A stretch of DNA of 6,705 nt from an uncultured Gammaproteobacteria bacterium (GCA_913041025.1 CAJWGQ010000160.1:1-6705), one strand, 5' to 3'. Positions 1 through 6,443 are shown, numbered from the stretch's first letter. The notes: generated from the letters alone by a model not told the origin. Program-made: numbers and translations.

Positions 1-512
1 GCTTGGCTGGAGGATACGCGCCTTTAGGTGGAGTGTTTGCTACTGAGAAGATTGGGAGCGCAATTGAGAGTGCTGGTTTTCAGGTGATGTTTACTACCTT
101 TGGAGCACATCCCGCCGCGTGTGCTGCTGCTACCGAGGTGCTCGATATCATGCGCGAGGAAGACCTAGTCGAAAGCGCTAAGGTTAAGGGTGAGTACTTG
201 TTGAATCGGTTACAGGATTCGCTTGCTCAGCACCCGAATTTAGGTGAGGTCAGAGGTAAAGGACTCCTCGTCGCGGTAGAACTTGTGAAAGATCGAGAAA
301 CTTTAGAGCTCTTTCCTGAAGAGGAGTCGGTCACAAATAAGATTATTGGAAAAGGACTCGAAAAGGGTGTCTTTTTTTATGGAGGCGGGACTGGAATAGT
401 CAGGGACCTCGTCTGCTTTGGTCCGACCTTTACTATAACGGAGGCTCAACTGGACAGAGTGGTTGATACTTTTGTTGATTGTGTTGATGAAGTGACAGGC
501 TCTGTTGATTAA
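1..512 (+). CDS. Class III PLP-dependent aminotransferase, C-terminal part (5' truncated by window edge)
   Basis: This is the C-terminal 169 codons of a fold-type I, class III (omega-type) aminotransferase, which would transfer an amino group between an amine or amino acid and a keto acid in the cytosol using PLP. The first complete codons read LAGGYAPLGGVFAT, the segment that directly follows the PLP-binding lysine in this family (usual pattern K-G-L-x-x-G-Y-x-P-L-G). The two leading bases 'gc' fit the end of a Gly codon, so the lysine should lie two residues outside the window. Further family marks are FTTFGAHPAACAAA (Thr and His-Pro near the cofactor phosphate), the VRGKGLLVAVEL strand and a C-terminal CFGPTFTITEAQLD segment. 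The gene ends with TAA at 510-512. The TTG at position 3 is an internal codon, not a start. The substrate (putrescine, beta-alanine, 4-aminobutyrate, aspartate-like or other) cannot be assigned from this fragment. Confidence 0.93.
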   Translation, partial: LAGGYAPLGGVFATEKIGSAIESAGFQVMFTTFGAHPAACAAATEVLDIMREEDLVESAKVKGEYLLNRLQDSLAQHPNLGEVRGKGLLVAVELVKDRETLELFPEEESVTNKIIGKGLEKGVFFYGGGTGIVRDLVCFGPTFTITEAQLDRVVDTFVDCVDEVTGSVD

Positions 513-623
513 GAGATTATTTTGATGCGTCTTTTGATCGTGCACTGGATTGTTAAAAAACACTTTCTGATTTACTGAACTCCTCTGGGATGCCGTTCTT
601 TAATTAATCACCGACCTTAGGAA

Positions 624-652
624 TTGATGCGCTGTAAAATGCGTAGTTAAAT
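624..652 (+). promoter_or_regulatory. Possible sigma-70-type promoter for the MBL-fold hydrolase gene
   Basis: TTGATG (624-629) and TTAAAT (647-652) are separated by 17 bases and would place transcription start near 659, about 24 bases before the ATG at 683. Both boxes match the consensus only partly, and an alternative -10 (TAAAAT, 635-640) lies nearby without a good -35. The 170-base gap from the aminotransferase makes an independent promoter reasonable. Confidence 0.27.
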
Positions 653-682
653 ACTAATGAGTGATCGATTGGGGAGGTCGTC

Positions 683-1588
683 ATGGTTCGTTTTTTTTGG
701 TTTGTGTGTCTTTATTTTTTTGCGGCCTCGAGTTTGGTAGGGATTGGCTGGGCGCAAGATTTGTCCAAAGTGAAACAGGAAACCATCCAGTTAAGTGATA
801 CTGTGTATCTTATTGTTCCTAATCCTCCGTACGGAGGAAATTTAGCGGTGTCGGTTGGTGACGATGGTATTTTGTTGGTCGATGATCAGATGATGCCAAT
901 GACGCCGGGAATTCGAGAGGCGATAGCGCGCCTTCAGGAAGGTGGAATCAAATACCTCGTCAATACTCACTATCACTACGACCATGCTGGTGGTAACGAG
1001 GCTTTTGGTAAAGATTCTGTGATTGTCGCGCAGCATAATGTCCATATGCGCCTAGCAGAGGGTAGAGAAGCGGGTGCAAGATTTATTGAGGGAAAGCGAC
1101 CCATTGAAGCGCTTCCCGATATTACTTTTGAATCTGATATGCGTTTTTACTGGAATGGAGAGGCGGTAGATGTGATCCATTTTCCGAATAGTTCTCACAC
1201 GGACGGGGATTCAGTAATTTACTTTCGTGATTCGAATGTGGTTCATACCGGTGATCAATACGTAAATCTTAATGGTTTTCCCTACATAGACAGGGATGTA
1301 GGTGGCAGTGCAACTGGTTTACGAGACAACATTGGCGCTCTGCTTGAATTGATTGATGACGAGACGAAGATTATCCCAGGACACGGTCCGCTGGCGACAA
1401 AGGGAGATCTCGAAGCCTTTTATTCAATTGTTGCGGACTCAATCAGTATTGTTCGAACTTCTAAAGAACAGGGCAAAAGCCTGGATGAGATACAACAGAC
1501 CGGTCTCCCAAAAAGATTCGATGGTGTGGTAGGTTTTATGCCTGCCGGTCTTTGGATTCAGTTTGTCTTCGACAGCCTAAACGATTGA
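683..1588 (+). CDS. Exported metallo-beta-lactamase-fold hydrolase
   Basis: A 301-residue MBL-fold hydrolase (COG0491-like), probably periplasmic. Residues 1-24 form a signal peptide: MVR, then a hydrophobic stretch, then a GWA|QD cleavage site after Ala24. The dinuclear metal site looks complete: H96-x-H98-x-D100-H101 in NTHYHYDHAGGN, a second-shell His at 172 (NSSHTDGD), the bridging Asp at 191 (HTGDQY) and His at 234 (IPGHGP). The HxHxDH pattern without a B1-type cysteine is that of the broad hydrolase superfamily (B3 lactamases, glyoxalase II-like and SoxH-like proteins). The ATG at 683 has GGGGAGG (671-677) five bases upstream. The C-terminal 60 residues (KSLDEIQQTGLP...) form the helical tail common in exported members. 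The gene stands alone, convergent with the GST. The substrate is unknown, and family membership does not support an antibiotic-resistance call. Confidence 0.9.
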   Translation: MVRFFWFVCLYFFAASSLVGIGWAQDLSKVKQETIQLSDTVYLIVPNPPYGGNLAVSVGDDGILLVDDQMMPMTPGIREAIARLQEGGIKYLVNTHYHYDHAGGNEAFGKDSVIVAQHNVHMRLAEGREAGARFIEGKRPIEALPDITFESDMRFYWNGEAVDVIHFPNSSHTDGDSVIYFRDSNVVHTGDQYVNLNGFPYIDRDVGGSATGLRDNIGALLELIDDETKIIPGHGPLATKGDLEAFYSIVADSISIVRTSKEQGKSLDEIQQTGLPKRFDGVVGFMPAGLWIQFVFDSLND

Positions 1589-1605
1589 CGCTTTGACGTA
1601 CCTGG

Positions 1606-1625
1606 AACCCCTTCTAGTTAGGGTT
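1606..1625. terminator. Weak hairpin in the gap between convergent genes, possible bidirectional terminator
   Basis: AACCC (1606-1610) can pair with GGGTT (1621-1625) around a 10-base loop. A variant pairing uses CCCT/AGGG with one bulged C. It lies in the 50-base gap between the convergent MBL-hydrolase and GST genes, where a shared terminator is expected. Neither strand has a proper T-run after the stem, so this is a weak call made mainly on position. Confidence 0.3.
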
Positions 1626-1638
1626 TGAGAAAATCCGA

Positions 1639-2244
1639 TTAAAGTGCTCGGGCTCGTTCCAAGGCGGGTCTGGCATGACACTTGTCGATCCAAGCGCTAA
1701 CATTTTGGAAAGGATCGAAGTCGAAGTTTACGGCCTTTAGCAGAAGCATCACACCAGCAACATTCAAGTCGGCTACTGAGAATTTTTCTCCGAGCAGGTA
1801 ATCACTGTCTCGGAGGGCATGGTCGAGAACCTTAAGAGGACGGACCAGGCCTTTACTTGCCTGATCGATCTCAGCTTGATCCTGTTTATCCTTCGGAACG
1901 AAGAATTTCTGGATAACAATTTGCATTTGCAGAGGCTCGATCTCGCTGATTGCCCACACGCTCCACTGGTTTGCCTTTGCTTCATCATTAGGGTTGGTGG
2001 GATACAAATCCCCGGCGTAATGCTTTGTGAGGTAAAGATTAATCGCCATAGACTCAAACAGCTTGAGATCGCCATCTATGAGGGCGGGTATTCTTCCGTT
2101 TGGATTGATTTCGAGGTACTCATCTGCTTTTGATTCTTCCCCAAAATTAGTTTTGACGTGCTCGTAGTCGATGCCAGTCTCTTCTATGGCCCATAATGAG
2201 CGGTCTGCTCGTGATCCGGGAACACCATATATCTTGACGCCCAT
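1639..2244 (-). CDS. Glutathione S-transferase family protein
   Basis: A 201-residue cytosolic GST of normal length that should conjugate or exchange glutathione on electrophilic or peroxidised substrates. The N-terminal thioredoxin-like domain (about 1-78) shows KIYGVPGSRADRSLWAIEE, with Ser11/Arg12 where the catalytic residue of Ser- or Cys-type GSTs sits, then NPNGRIPAL with the cis-proline Pro53, and LFESMAINLYL with the glutathione-binding Glu64-Ser65 pair. The all-helical C-terminal domain (about 86-201) carries LLGEKFSVADLNVAG, whose S156-x-x-D159 is the conserved N-capping box, and ends in the usual ARPALERA helix. The ATG has AGAGGA (plus-strand 2249-2254) four bases upstream. A TATACT-like -10 lies at 2288-2293 on this strand without a convincing -35. 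The gene is transcribed alone, divergent from the broken gene at 2390. GST subclass and substrate cannot be fixed by eye. Confidence 0.93.
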   Translation of the reverse strand: MGVKIYGVPGSRADRSLWAIEETGIDYEHVKTNFGEESKADEYLEINPNGRIPALIDGDLKLFESMAINLYLTKHYAGDLYPTNPNDEAKANQWSVWAISEIEPLQMQIVIQKFFVPKDKQDQAEIDQASKGLVRPLKVLDHALRDSDYLLGEKFSVADLNVAGVMLLLKAVNFDFDPFQNVSAWIDKCHARPALERARAL

Positions 2245-2389
2245 ATAGTCCTCTTTTGTGTGTGCTATTTTATCTTGGTGAGTTCAAAGTATAGCTGTTG
2301 CGGGGAATTGGTTGCTAGTTCATCTATGAATCATTTTGTGTTTTCAAAAGCCAATTAAAAACTGTTGGCTAGGTTAAGGAGTAACGCTC

Positions 2390-2631
2390 ATGCAAAAACT
2401 CTTTTTTTTGGCGGTTTTGCTTTTATTACCCGGCATTTTGAGCGGATAGACGGGGATCCGGTGTTATGGCGAGCTACGGTCAGTGATCCAGAAGTTTACC
2501 AATCGAAATGGACTGTTGAGATTCCCTTGGAGCGACGACCTGGCCAGAAAATATTTGAGTATGCCTGTCACGAGGGAAATCAAGCTGTGGGGAATATTCT
2601 TAGAGGAGCCAGAGTTCAGTCTTCAAGGTAG
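2390..2631 (+). pseudogene. Remnant of a secreted protein gene with a C-terminal CHEGN-type tail
   Basis: An ATG at 2390 sits nine bases after AAGGAG and encodes MQKLFFLAVLLLLPGILSG, a textbook signal peptide, but the frame hits TAG at 2447-2449. From about 2430, the frame shifted by -1 encodes a tail (RHFERIDGDP ... TVSDPEVYQSKWTVEIPL ... FEYACHEGN ... ILRGAR) ending with TAG at 2629-2631. From memory, this tail matches the conserved C-terminus (xxTVxDPxxYxxPWTxxxPLxR...YEYACHEGNxxxxxILxGAR) of a widespread family of uncharacterised exported proteins that are usually a few hundred residues long. The signal peptide and tail abut within a few codons, so the middle of the protein is missing and the two ends are out of frame. 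The simplest reading is an internal deletion. The open frame through the tail begins at TTG 2365, but it loses the signal peptide and has no good start signal. The function of the parent family is unknown. It lies 52 bases upstream of the operon. Confidence 0.72.
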
Positions 2632-2683
2632 TATGAGGCCATAGGATTTGTGAATTATTCAAAGATGAACGAAGGACGGATGA

Positions 2684-3814
2684 ATGTTAAATAAGCTAGA
2701 CGATTATCCGATTCACCAGACGCCGGAGCCCATTGCATATTCGGTGACCAGTGATCGCAACGTTTACGATAGGACATGGTTCAATGGGTACTCACCTGAT
2801 GGGTCCTATTATTTTGGCATAGGGATGTCAATCTACCCGCATCGTGGGGTAATGGACTGTGCGTTTAGTGTAGTAGAGAAAGACAAGCGTCAGCACTGTT
2901 TTTATGGGTCAAGACGTGCTCCTCTCGAACGCACAGACATGAGTGTTGGTCCTTTTCGCATAGAAGTGATTGAGCCGATGAGAAAGACTCGCGTGGTGTT
3001 GGAAGATAATGTCAGCGGAATTAAATGTGACCTGATTTTTTCAACGCGTACAGTGCCTATTCAAGAAGCCAGGCAGACTTTGTGGTCTGGTACGCGCAGA
3101 GTGATGGACGCGACACGATTTGATCAGTTTGGTCGGTGGCAAGGGACTGTCTCACACCCCGATGGCGAGCTGTTTATTGATGACAGTGAGTGTCTGGCAA
3201 CGAAGGACAGATCCTGGGGTGTTCGAGCGGTGGGTGAGCCCGAGACTGGAGGAGCTCCTGCTACTGGCGGGGGTATTTTCTTTTTGTGGACGCCACTTTT
3301 TTGGGACGACCATGTCAGTCATGCCATCTTTTTTGATGGGCCAAATGGAGAGCCATTAGTCCGCGAGGGTCTTACTGCACCCCTTTATGATTCAGAAGCT
3401 GAGGTTCCGGATGACGGGCAATCTATGATCAGTAAGCAGTTAACCGCCAGGCACAGGGTAGAGTACCACCCAGGAACCCGGCTTGCTTCCTCGGCCGAAG
3501 TGGATTTAGTCGGACATGATGATAGCGTCAGGACAATAAAAATGACGCCTGTGCTGAAATTTATGATGAAAGGACTTGGCTATACTCACCCTGAGTGGCG
3601 ACAGGGAGCTTGGCAAGGGGAGCTAGAAATAGGTCATGAGTCTTTTGATCCGAGGCAGTTGGATCCGTTGGCTGCAGAAAATATTCATAATCAGCAGGTA
3701 GTTAAAGTGACTGACGGTGAACGCGAGGGCATTGGTGTAATGGAGCAAATTTTTTTTGGTCCGTACACACCCTCGGGTTTCAATGGAATTCTGGATGGAT
3801 ATCAAACGAAATAA
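2684..3814 (+). CDS. Lipocalin/AttH-like two-domain protein (DUF7064/7065-type), function unknown
   Basis: A 376-residue protein with no signal peptide or membrane segment, so probably cytosolic. Its best mark is KDRSWGVR (174-181), the R-D-x-S-W-G-x-R motif seen in AttH/CrtC-like double-lipocalin proteins and in the DUF7064/DUF7065 families. The surrounding pattern agrees: alternating beta-strand-like segments rich in aromatics and Gly (WFNGYSPDGSYYFGIGMSIYP at 32-52, IFFLWTPLFWDDH at 198-210), then GLGYTHPEWRQGAWQGELEIG (297-317) near the C-terminus. Such proteins bind or transform hydrophobic molecules (carotenoid hydratase CrtC is one distant relative), but the members closest in pattern are uncharacterised. 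The ATG at 2684 has GAAGGA (2671-2676) seven bases upstream; the overlapping ATG at 2680 meets a stop after four codons. It is the first gene of a three-gene operon, and its TAA overlaps the ribosome-binding site of the next gene. The fold is inferred from motifs. Confidence 0.78.
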   Translation: MLNKLDDYPIHQTPEPIAYSVTSDRNVYDRTWFNGYSPDGSYYFGIGMSIYPHRGVMDCAFSVVEKDKRQHCFYGSRRAPLERTDMSVGPFRIEVIEPMRKTRVVLEDNVSGIKCDLIFSTRTVPIQEARQTLWSGTRRVMDATRFDQFGRWQGTVSHPDGELFIDDSECLATKDRSWGVRAVGEPETGGAPATGGGIFFLWTPLFWDDHVSHAIFFDGPNGEPLVREGLTAPLYDSEAEVPDDGQSMISKQLTARHRVEYHPGTRLASSAEVDLVGHDDSVRTIKMTPVLKFMMKGLGYTHPEWRQGAWQGELEIGHESFDPRQLDPLAAENIHNQQVVKVTDGEREGIGVMEQIFFGPYTPSGFNGILDGYQTK

Positions 3815-3818
3815 GGAG
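3813..3818 (+). promoter_or_regulatory. Shine-Dalgarno that selects the TTG start at 3825
   Basis: AAGGAG lies six bases before TTG 3825 and overlaps the TAA (3812-3814) that ends the upstream gene. The other in-frame candidates (ATG 3783, 3795 and 3855, and the far upstream 3756) lack such a site, and the first two would overlap the upstream gene. This makes TTG 3825 the preferred start and suggests translational coupling. Confidence 0.65.
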
Positions 3819-3824
3819 ATTGAG

Positions 3825-4928
3825 TTGAATGATCGTGATTTGTCAGCTTATCAAATGAATGAGCTGGCCTTTTACACGCTTGCGGGCGCTCCTGAAACCC
3901 CTAGAGATTTGATCGAGGAAATAGAGCAAGGCGAAGCGCTTGGTCTTGGTTCAGTCTTTATATCGGAGCGGTTCAATATTAAGGAGGCGGCAACGCTGTC
4001 GGGTGCTGTCGGCGCAGTGTCGAGTAAATTAGGTATAGCCACCGCCGCAACTAACCACAATACGCGTCATCCAATGGTTAGCGCTGCCTTCGCAATGACG
4101 ATGCATAAACTGACTGAAGGAAGATTCTCCTTGGGACTGGGCAGAGGTATTGGTCCCATGTTTGATGCTTATGGGCTTGAGCGTATAACGACCGCTCAGA
4201 TCGAGGATTTTGTTGGATTGTTACGTCGAATTTGGGCGGGGGAAGTTGTTGTTCAGCATGATGGGCCATGCGGTAAATTTCCCTACCTTTCGATGGGTGG
4301 TGAATATAAAGAGCACATACCCATGACCTTCACGGCCTTTGGGCCAAACTCTCTGGCTTTAGGTGGTAGAGCTTTCGATGCCGTTGTTCTCCATACGTTT
4401 TTTACAGAGGAAACCACCCGTCGTTGCGTAGCCCAGGTGAAAGAAGCTGCCGAGAAAGCGGGCCGAAACCCCGGGGATGTTAAAGTCTGGTCGTGTTTTG
4501 CTGTGGTCGGAGACCACCTGCCCGAAGAAATTAGATTGAAAAAACTGGTGGGCCGGATGGCGACGTATTTACAAGCTTATGGTGATCTCATGGTTAAGAC
4601 TAATGATTGGGATCCGATGGTATTGAAACGTTTTCGCGAAGACGACTTTGTGAGAAATTTCAGAGGCGCTATCGATAATCTCGCGACGACTGAACAGCTT
4701 GAGTATGTCGGATCATTGATTCCGGAAGACTGGTTGTCCAGTGCGGCCACGGGATCCTCAGATTCCTGTGTGGGTAGCATTAAAGAGCAGTTTGGGATGG
4801 GCTGCGATGGGGTGATACTCCATGGGGCCTCTCCAGAACAATTGGCGCCCATCGTAGGGGCTTATCGAGATCAAAGAGCTGAGGGTGAGTTCACCCATAT
4901 GACCAACAATCCAGGGGGTGTCGTTTGA
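3825..4928 (+). CDS. LLM-class (luciferase-like) oxidoreductase, TIGR03857/MSMEG_2249-type
   Basis: A 367-residue luciferase-like monooxygenase-fold (TIM-barrel) oxidoreductase. These enzymes use F420 or reduced FMN to oxidise or reduce organic substrates in the cytosol. Visible marks, numbered from TTG 3825: AEALGLGSVF-type helix-strand (36-45, EALGLGSVFISERF), GIATAATNHNTRHP (70-83), the superfamily signature GRFSLGLGRG (99-108), and TAFGPNSLALGGRAFDAVVLHTFFT (170-194). The latter, together with VGRMATYLQAYGDL (242-255), closely resembles the TIGR03857 family (probable F420-dependent, named after MSMEG_2249), as I remember it. Length is normal. The open frame extends back to 3756, but that part overlaps the upstream gene; AAGGAG at 3813-3818 supports TTG 3825. 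Its TGA overlaps the start of the next gene. The F420 label is inherited from mycobacterial members, and nothing in the window shows F420 biosynthesis. The substrate is unknown. Confidence 0.9.
   Translation: MNDRDLSAYQMNELAFYTLAGAPETPRDLIEEIEQGEALGLGSVFISERFNIKEAATLSGAVGAVSSKLGIATAATNHNTRHPMVSAAFAMTMHKLTEGRFSLGLGRGIGPMFDAYGLERITTAQIEDFVGLLRRIWAGEVVVQHDGPCGKFPYLSMGGEYKEHIPMTFTAFGPNSLALGGRAFDAVVLHTFFTEETTRRCVAQVKEAAEKAGRNPGDVKVWSCFAVVGDHLPEEIRLKKLVGRMATYLQAYGDLMVKTNDWDPMVLKRFREDDFVRNFRGAIDNLATTEQLEYVGSLIPEDWLSSAATGSSDSCVGSIKEQFGMGCDGVILHGASPEQLAPIVGAYRDQRAEGEFTHMTNNPGGVV
4913..4918 (+). promoter_or_regulatory. Shine-Dalgarno for the overlapping TTG start at 4925
   Basis: AGGGGG sits six bases before TTG 4925 inside the last codons of the oxidoreductase gene. 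The start overlaps the stop as TTGA (4925-4928), an analogue of the common ATGA overlap, so translation of the kinase-like gene is probably coupled to that of the gene before it. Confidence 0.6.
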
Positions 4929-5983
4929 TTCCTGGACCAAAGGAAGTGACACCAGCCTGGCTTACTGAGCAGCTGGTAAAGAAAGGGTTAGATTGTCAGG
5001 TCAATAGTTTTACCGAAGAGAGAATTGGCACTGGTCAGATTGGAATGTGTATACGTTATCAATTAAACGCTGAGGGGCAGGACGCTCCTGGGTCCCTGGT
5101 CGGTAAGTTTGCCTCGCCCGATCCTTTAAGCAGCTCAACCGGAGTGCAGCTGCTAAATTATTTGAAGGAAGTTCGCTTCTACCAGGTTTTGCAGGAAAAG
5201 CTCACTATCAACACGCCTCGCTGTTTTTTCGCGGAGATCAACGGCGAAGGACCCGAATTCATGTTATTACTGGAAGACTTAACGCCAGCTCGACAGGGAG
5301 ACCAGCTCGCTGGGTGTAATGCCGAGGTTGCGACTGCTGCAGTCCAGGAGGTGGTGGGTTTACATGCACCCTTATGGAAGGATTCGTCTCTCGACGACAT
5401 GCCGTTTTTAGGTAATCGCGATCAATCGGCCAAGGGCGCTTCTGATCTTTATCAAAAAACATTTGAAGGATTTGCCGATCGATTTGGATCTGAATTAAGC
5501 CAAGATCAGCTTCGCATTCTACGACTCTTTGGTGAATCACATGAGGCTTTTAGAGCTGGGATGGACGACTCTGTGTTTGCCCCAATTCATATCGATTATC
5601 GGCTAGATAATCTATTGATCGATGATTCATCAGAGCAACTCAGAGTGACTGCGGTCGATTGGCAAAGCATTGCGATCGGTAATCCACTGACAGATGTGGG
5701 ATATTTTCTTGGTGCAGGTCTTTTGCCAGAAGCTCGCAGAGAGTGCGAAAAAGAAATAGTTGAAATCTACCATCAGAGCTTGCTAGCTGCTGGGATTAAA
5801 GACTACAGTTTTGATCAATGCTGGAAGGACTATCGTCGATCGAGCTTTGCAGGGTTTTCTGTCACTGTCGTCGCGTCTATGCTGGTTCAGCAAACTCAGC
5901 GGGGAGATCAGATGTTTTTGGCGATGGCTAGCCGGCACAGTCAACATGCTATCGATTTGGAGGCTGAGGAATTTCTTGCGTAA
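4925..5983 (+). CDS. APH/ecdysteroid-kinase-like phosphotransferase family protein
   Basis: A 352-residue protein of the protein-kinase-like APH superfamily, which transfers phosphate from ATP to a small molecule. The N-lobe shows a Gly-rich strand-turn (RIGTGQIGMCIRYQL, 33-47), VGK with Lys61 in the ATP-lysine position and Glu82 in KEVRFYQ as its likely partner, followed by the hinge MLLLEDL (113-119). The C-lobe has the catalytic loop H222-x-D224-x-x-x-x-N229 (HIDYRLDNLL) and the metal-binding D245-W-Q (AVDWQSIAIGNPLTDVGYFL), so all key catalytic residues are present. The helical C-terminus (270-352) fits the EcKL/ACAD10-type branch rather than a dedicated drug-resistance kinase. Bacterial members often sit beside acyl-CoA or steroid catabolic genes, but their substrates are mostly unknown. 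It is the last gene of the operon and starts at TTG inside the preceding stop codon. An aminoglycoside-resistance role is not supported by the context. Confidence 0.88.
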   Translation: MIPGPKEVTPAWLTEQLVKKGLDCQVNSFTEERIGTGQIGMCIRYQLNAEGQDAPGSLVGKFASPDPLSSSTGVQLLNYLKEVRFYQVLQEKLTINTPRCFFAEINGEGPEFMLLLEDLTPARQGDQLAGCNAEVATAAVQEVVGLHAPLWKDSSLDDMPFLGNRDQSAKGASDLYQKTFEGFADRFGSELSQDQLRILRLFGESHEAFRAGMDDSVFAPIHIDYRLDNLLIDDSSEQLRVTAVDWQSIAIGNPLTDVGYFLGAGLLPEARRECEKEIVEIYHQSLLAAGIKDYSFDQCWKDYRRSSFAGFSVTVVASMLVQQTQRGDQMFLAMASRHSQHAIDLEAEEFLA

Positions 5984-6443
5984 GTTTGTATCCGATTAAA
6001 TAAAAGTCGCTACTCTTACTACTATGTCTCTTATTAAAAAATGTGTGTAAACTTTTGTCTATATAACAAGCAGCAGAAACGTAGCTGTTTTGTTTAACTA
6101 TTGGGACAACAAAAAGCGCTTCTGTACATATGATTGAATCAGAAATTAGTGACTTTTAGCTCCGTAGAATTAGTCTCATTTGTTAAAACTAAAGTCGTTC
6201 AACGTTGTAACCTTTACTTCTCATAAACACGCTGATAAGTTTGCGTTACATAAGAAGTTCTAAGACAAAATCACGAAAGCATTAATGCGATTGAGAATGG
6301 GATTGCCTGAAAAATCTCTAAAACTCTTAGATCGAAAGTAGAGGGTTTTTTTAAATTACAGCTATGCAATTTCGCAGTCGAACTTGCTCTATAGTAACAG
6401 GTCCTCTTACCGACGATTTTGGCTTGTAGCTGAGGAGTTAATA
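5984..6443. other. AT-rich intergenic region of about 460 bases without a recognisable gene
   Basis: This is the longest gene-free stretch in the window and is visibly richer in A and T than the flanking genes. No open frame longer than a few codons has a credible start on either strand, and no tRNA-like cloverleaf was seen. It holds an imperfect hairpin about 80-110 bases after the kinase stop (6065-6094: AACAA/TTGTT and CAGC/GCTG arms, no T-run), short palindromes AAGCGCTT (6114-6121) and CAACGTTG (6200-6207), and a hairpin plus T7 at 6320-6352, listed separately. A TATAGT (6390-6395) could be a -10 for the downstream gene, but no good -35 accompanies it. The region presumably contains the operon's 3' end and the promoter of the DUF418 gene; a small RNA or leader is possible but unproven. 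Confidence 0.6.
6320..6352 (+). terminator. Candidate intrinsic terminator: hairpin followed by T-run
   Basis: AAAACTCTT (6320-6328) can pair with GAGGGTTTT (6341-6349), nine pairs including two G-T wobbles, around a 12-base loop. Seven T residues run from 6346 to 6352, four of them in the stem. The stem is AT-rich, so strength is modest. It lies about 340 bases after the kinase stop and about 90 bases before the DUF418 start, an odd position for simple operon termination. It could end a long 3' UTR, a small RNA or an attenuated leader. Confidence 0.42.

Noticed and set aside
683..1588. Beta-lactamase resistance gene
   Set aside because: The metal-site motif is shared by a very large hydrolase superfamily and no lactamase-specific feature or resistance context is visible.
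1819..2133. Plus-strand open frame opposite the GST gene
   Set aside because: It is a shadow of the GST reading frame: no ribosome-binding site, no domain-like pattern, and the GST on the other strand is unambiguous.
2365..2631. Intact 88-codon gene starting at TTG 2365
   Set aside because: No suitable ribosome-binding site precedes the TTG, the first third of the product has no recognisable character, and a better start with a signal peptide lies at 2390 in another frame. A broken gene explains both.
3756..3824. Longer N-terminus of the oxidoreductase from 3756
   Set aside because: It would overlap the upstream gene by 59 bases, it has a non-conserved, low-complexity basic sequence, and AAGGAG at 3813-3818 points to TTG 3825.
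4577..4952. Minus-strand open frames opposite the oxidoreductase gene
   Set aside because: They are antisense shadows with no recognisable protein features and no start signals.
4925..5983. Aminoglycoside resistance phosphotransferase
   Set aside because: The APH fold is present, but the length, the C-terminal helical region and the operon context fit the ecdysteroid-kinase/ACAD10-like branch, and no mobile element or resistance gene is nearby.
6114..6121. AAGCGCTT palindrome as an operator or attachment site
   Set aside because: A single 8-base palindrome in an AT-rich gap is expected by chance, and no second copy or integrase gene is present.
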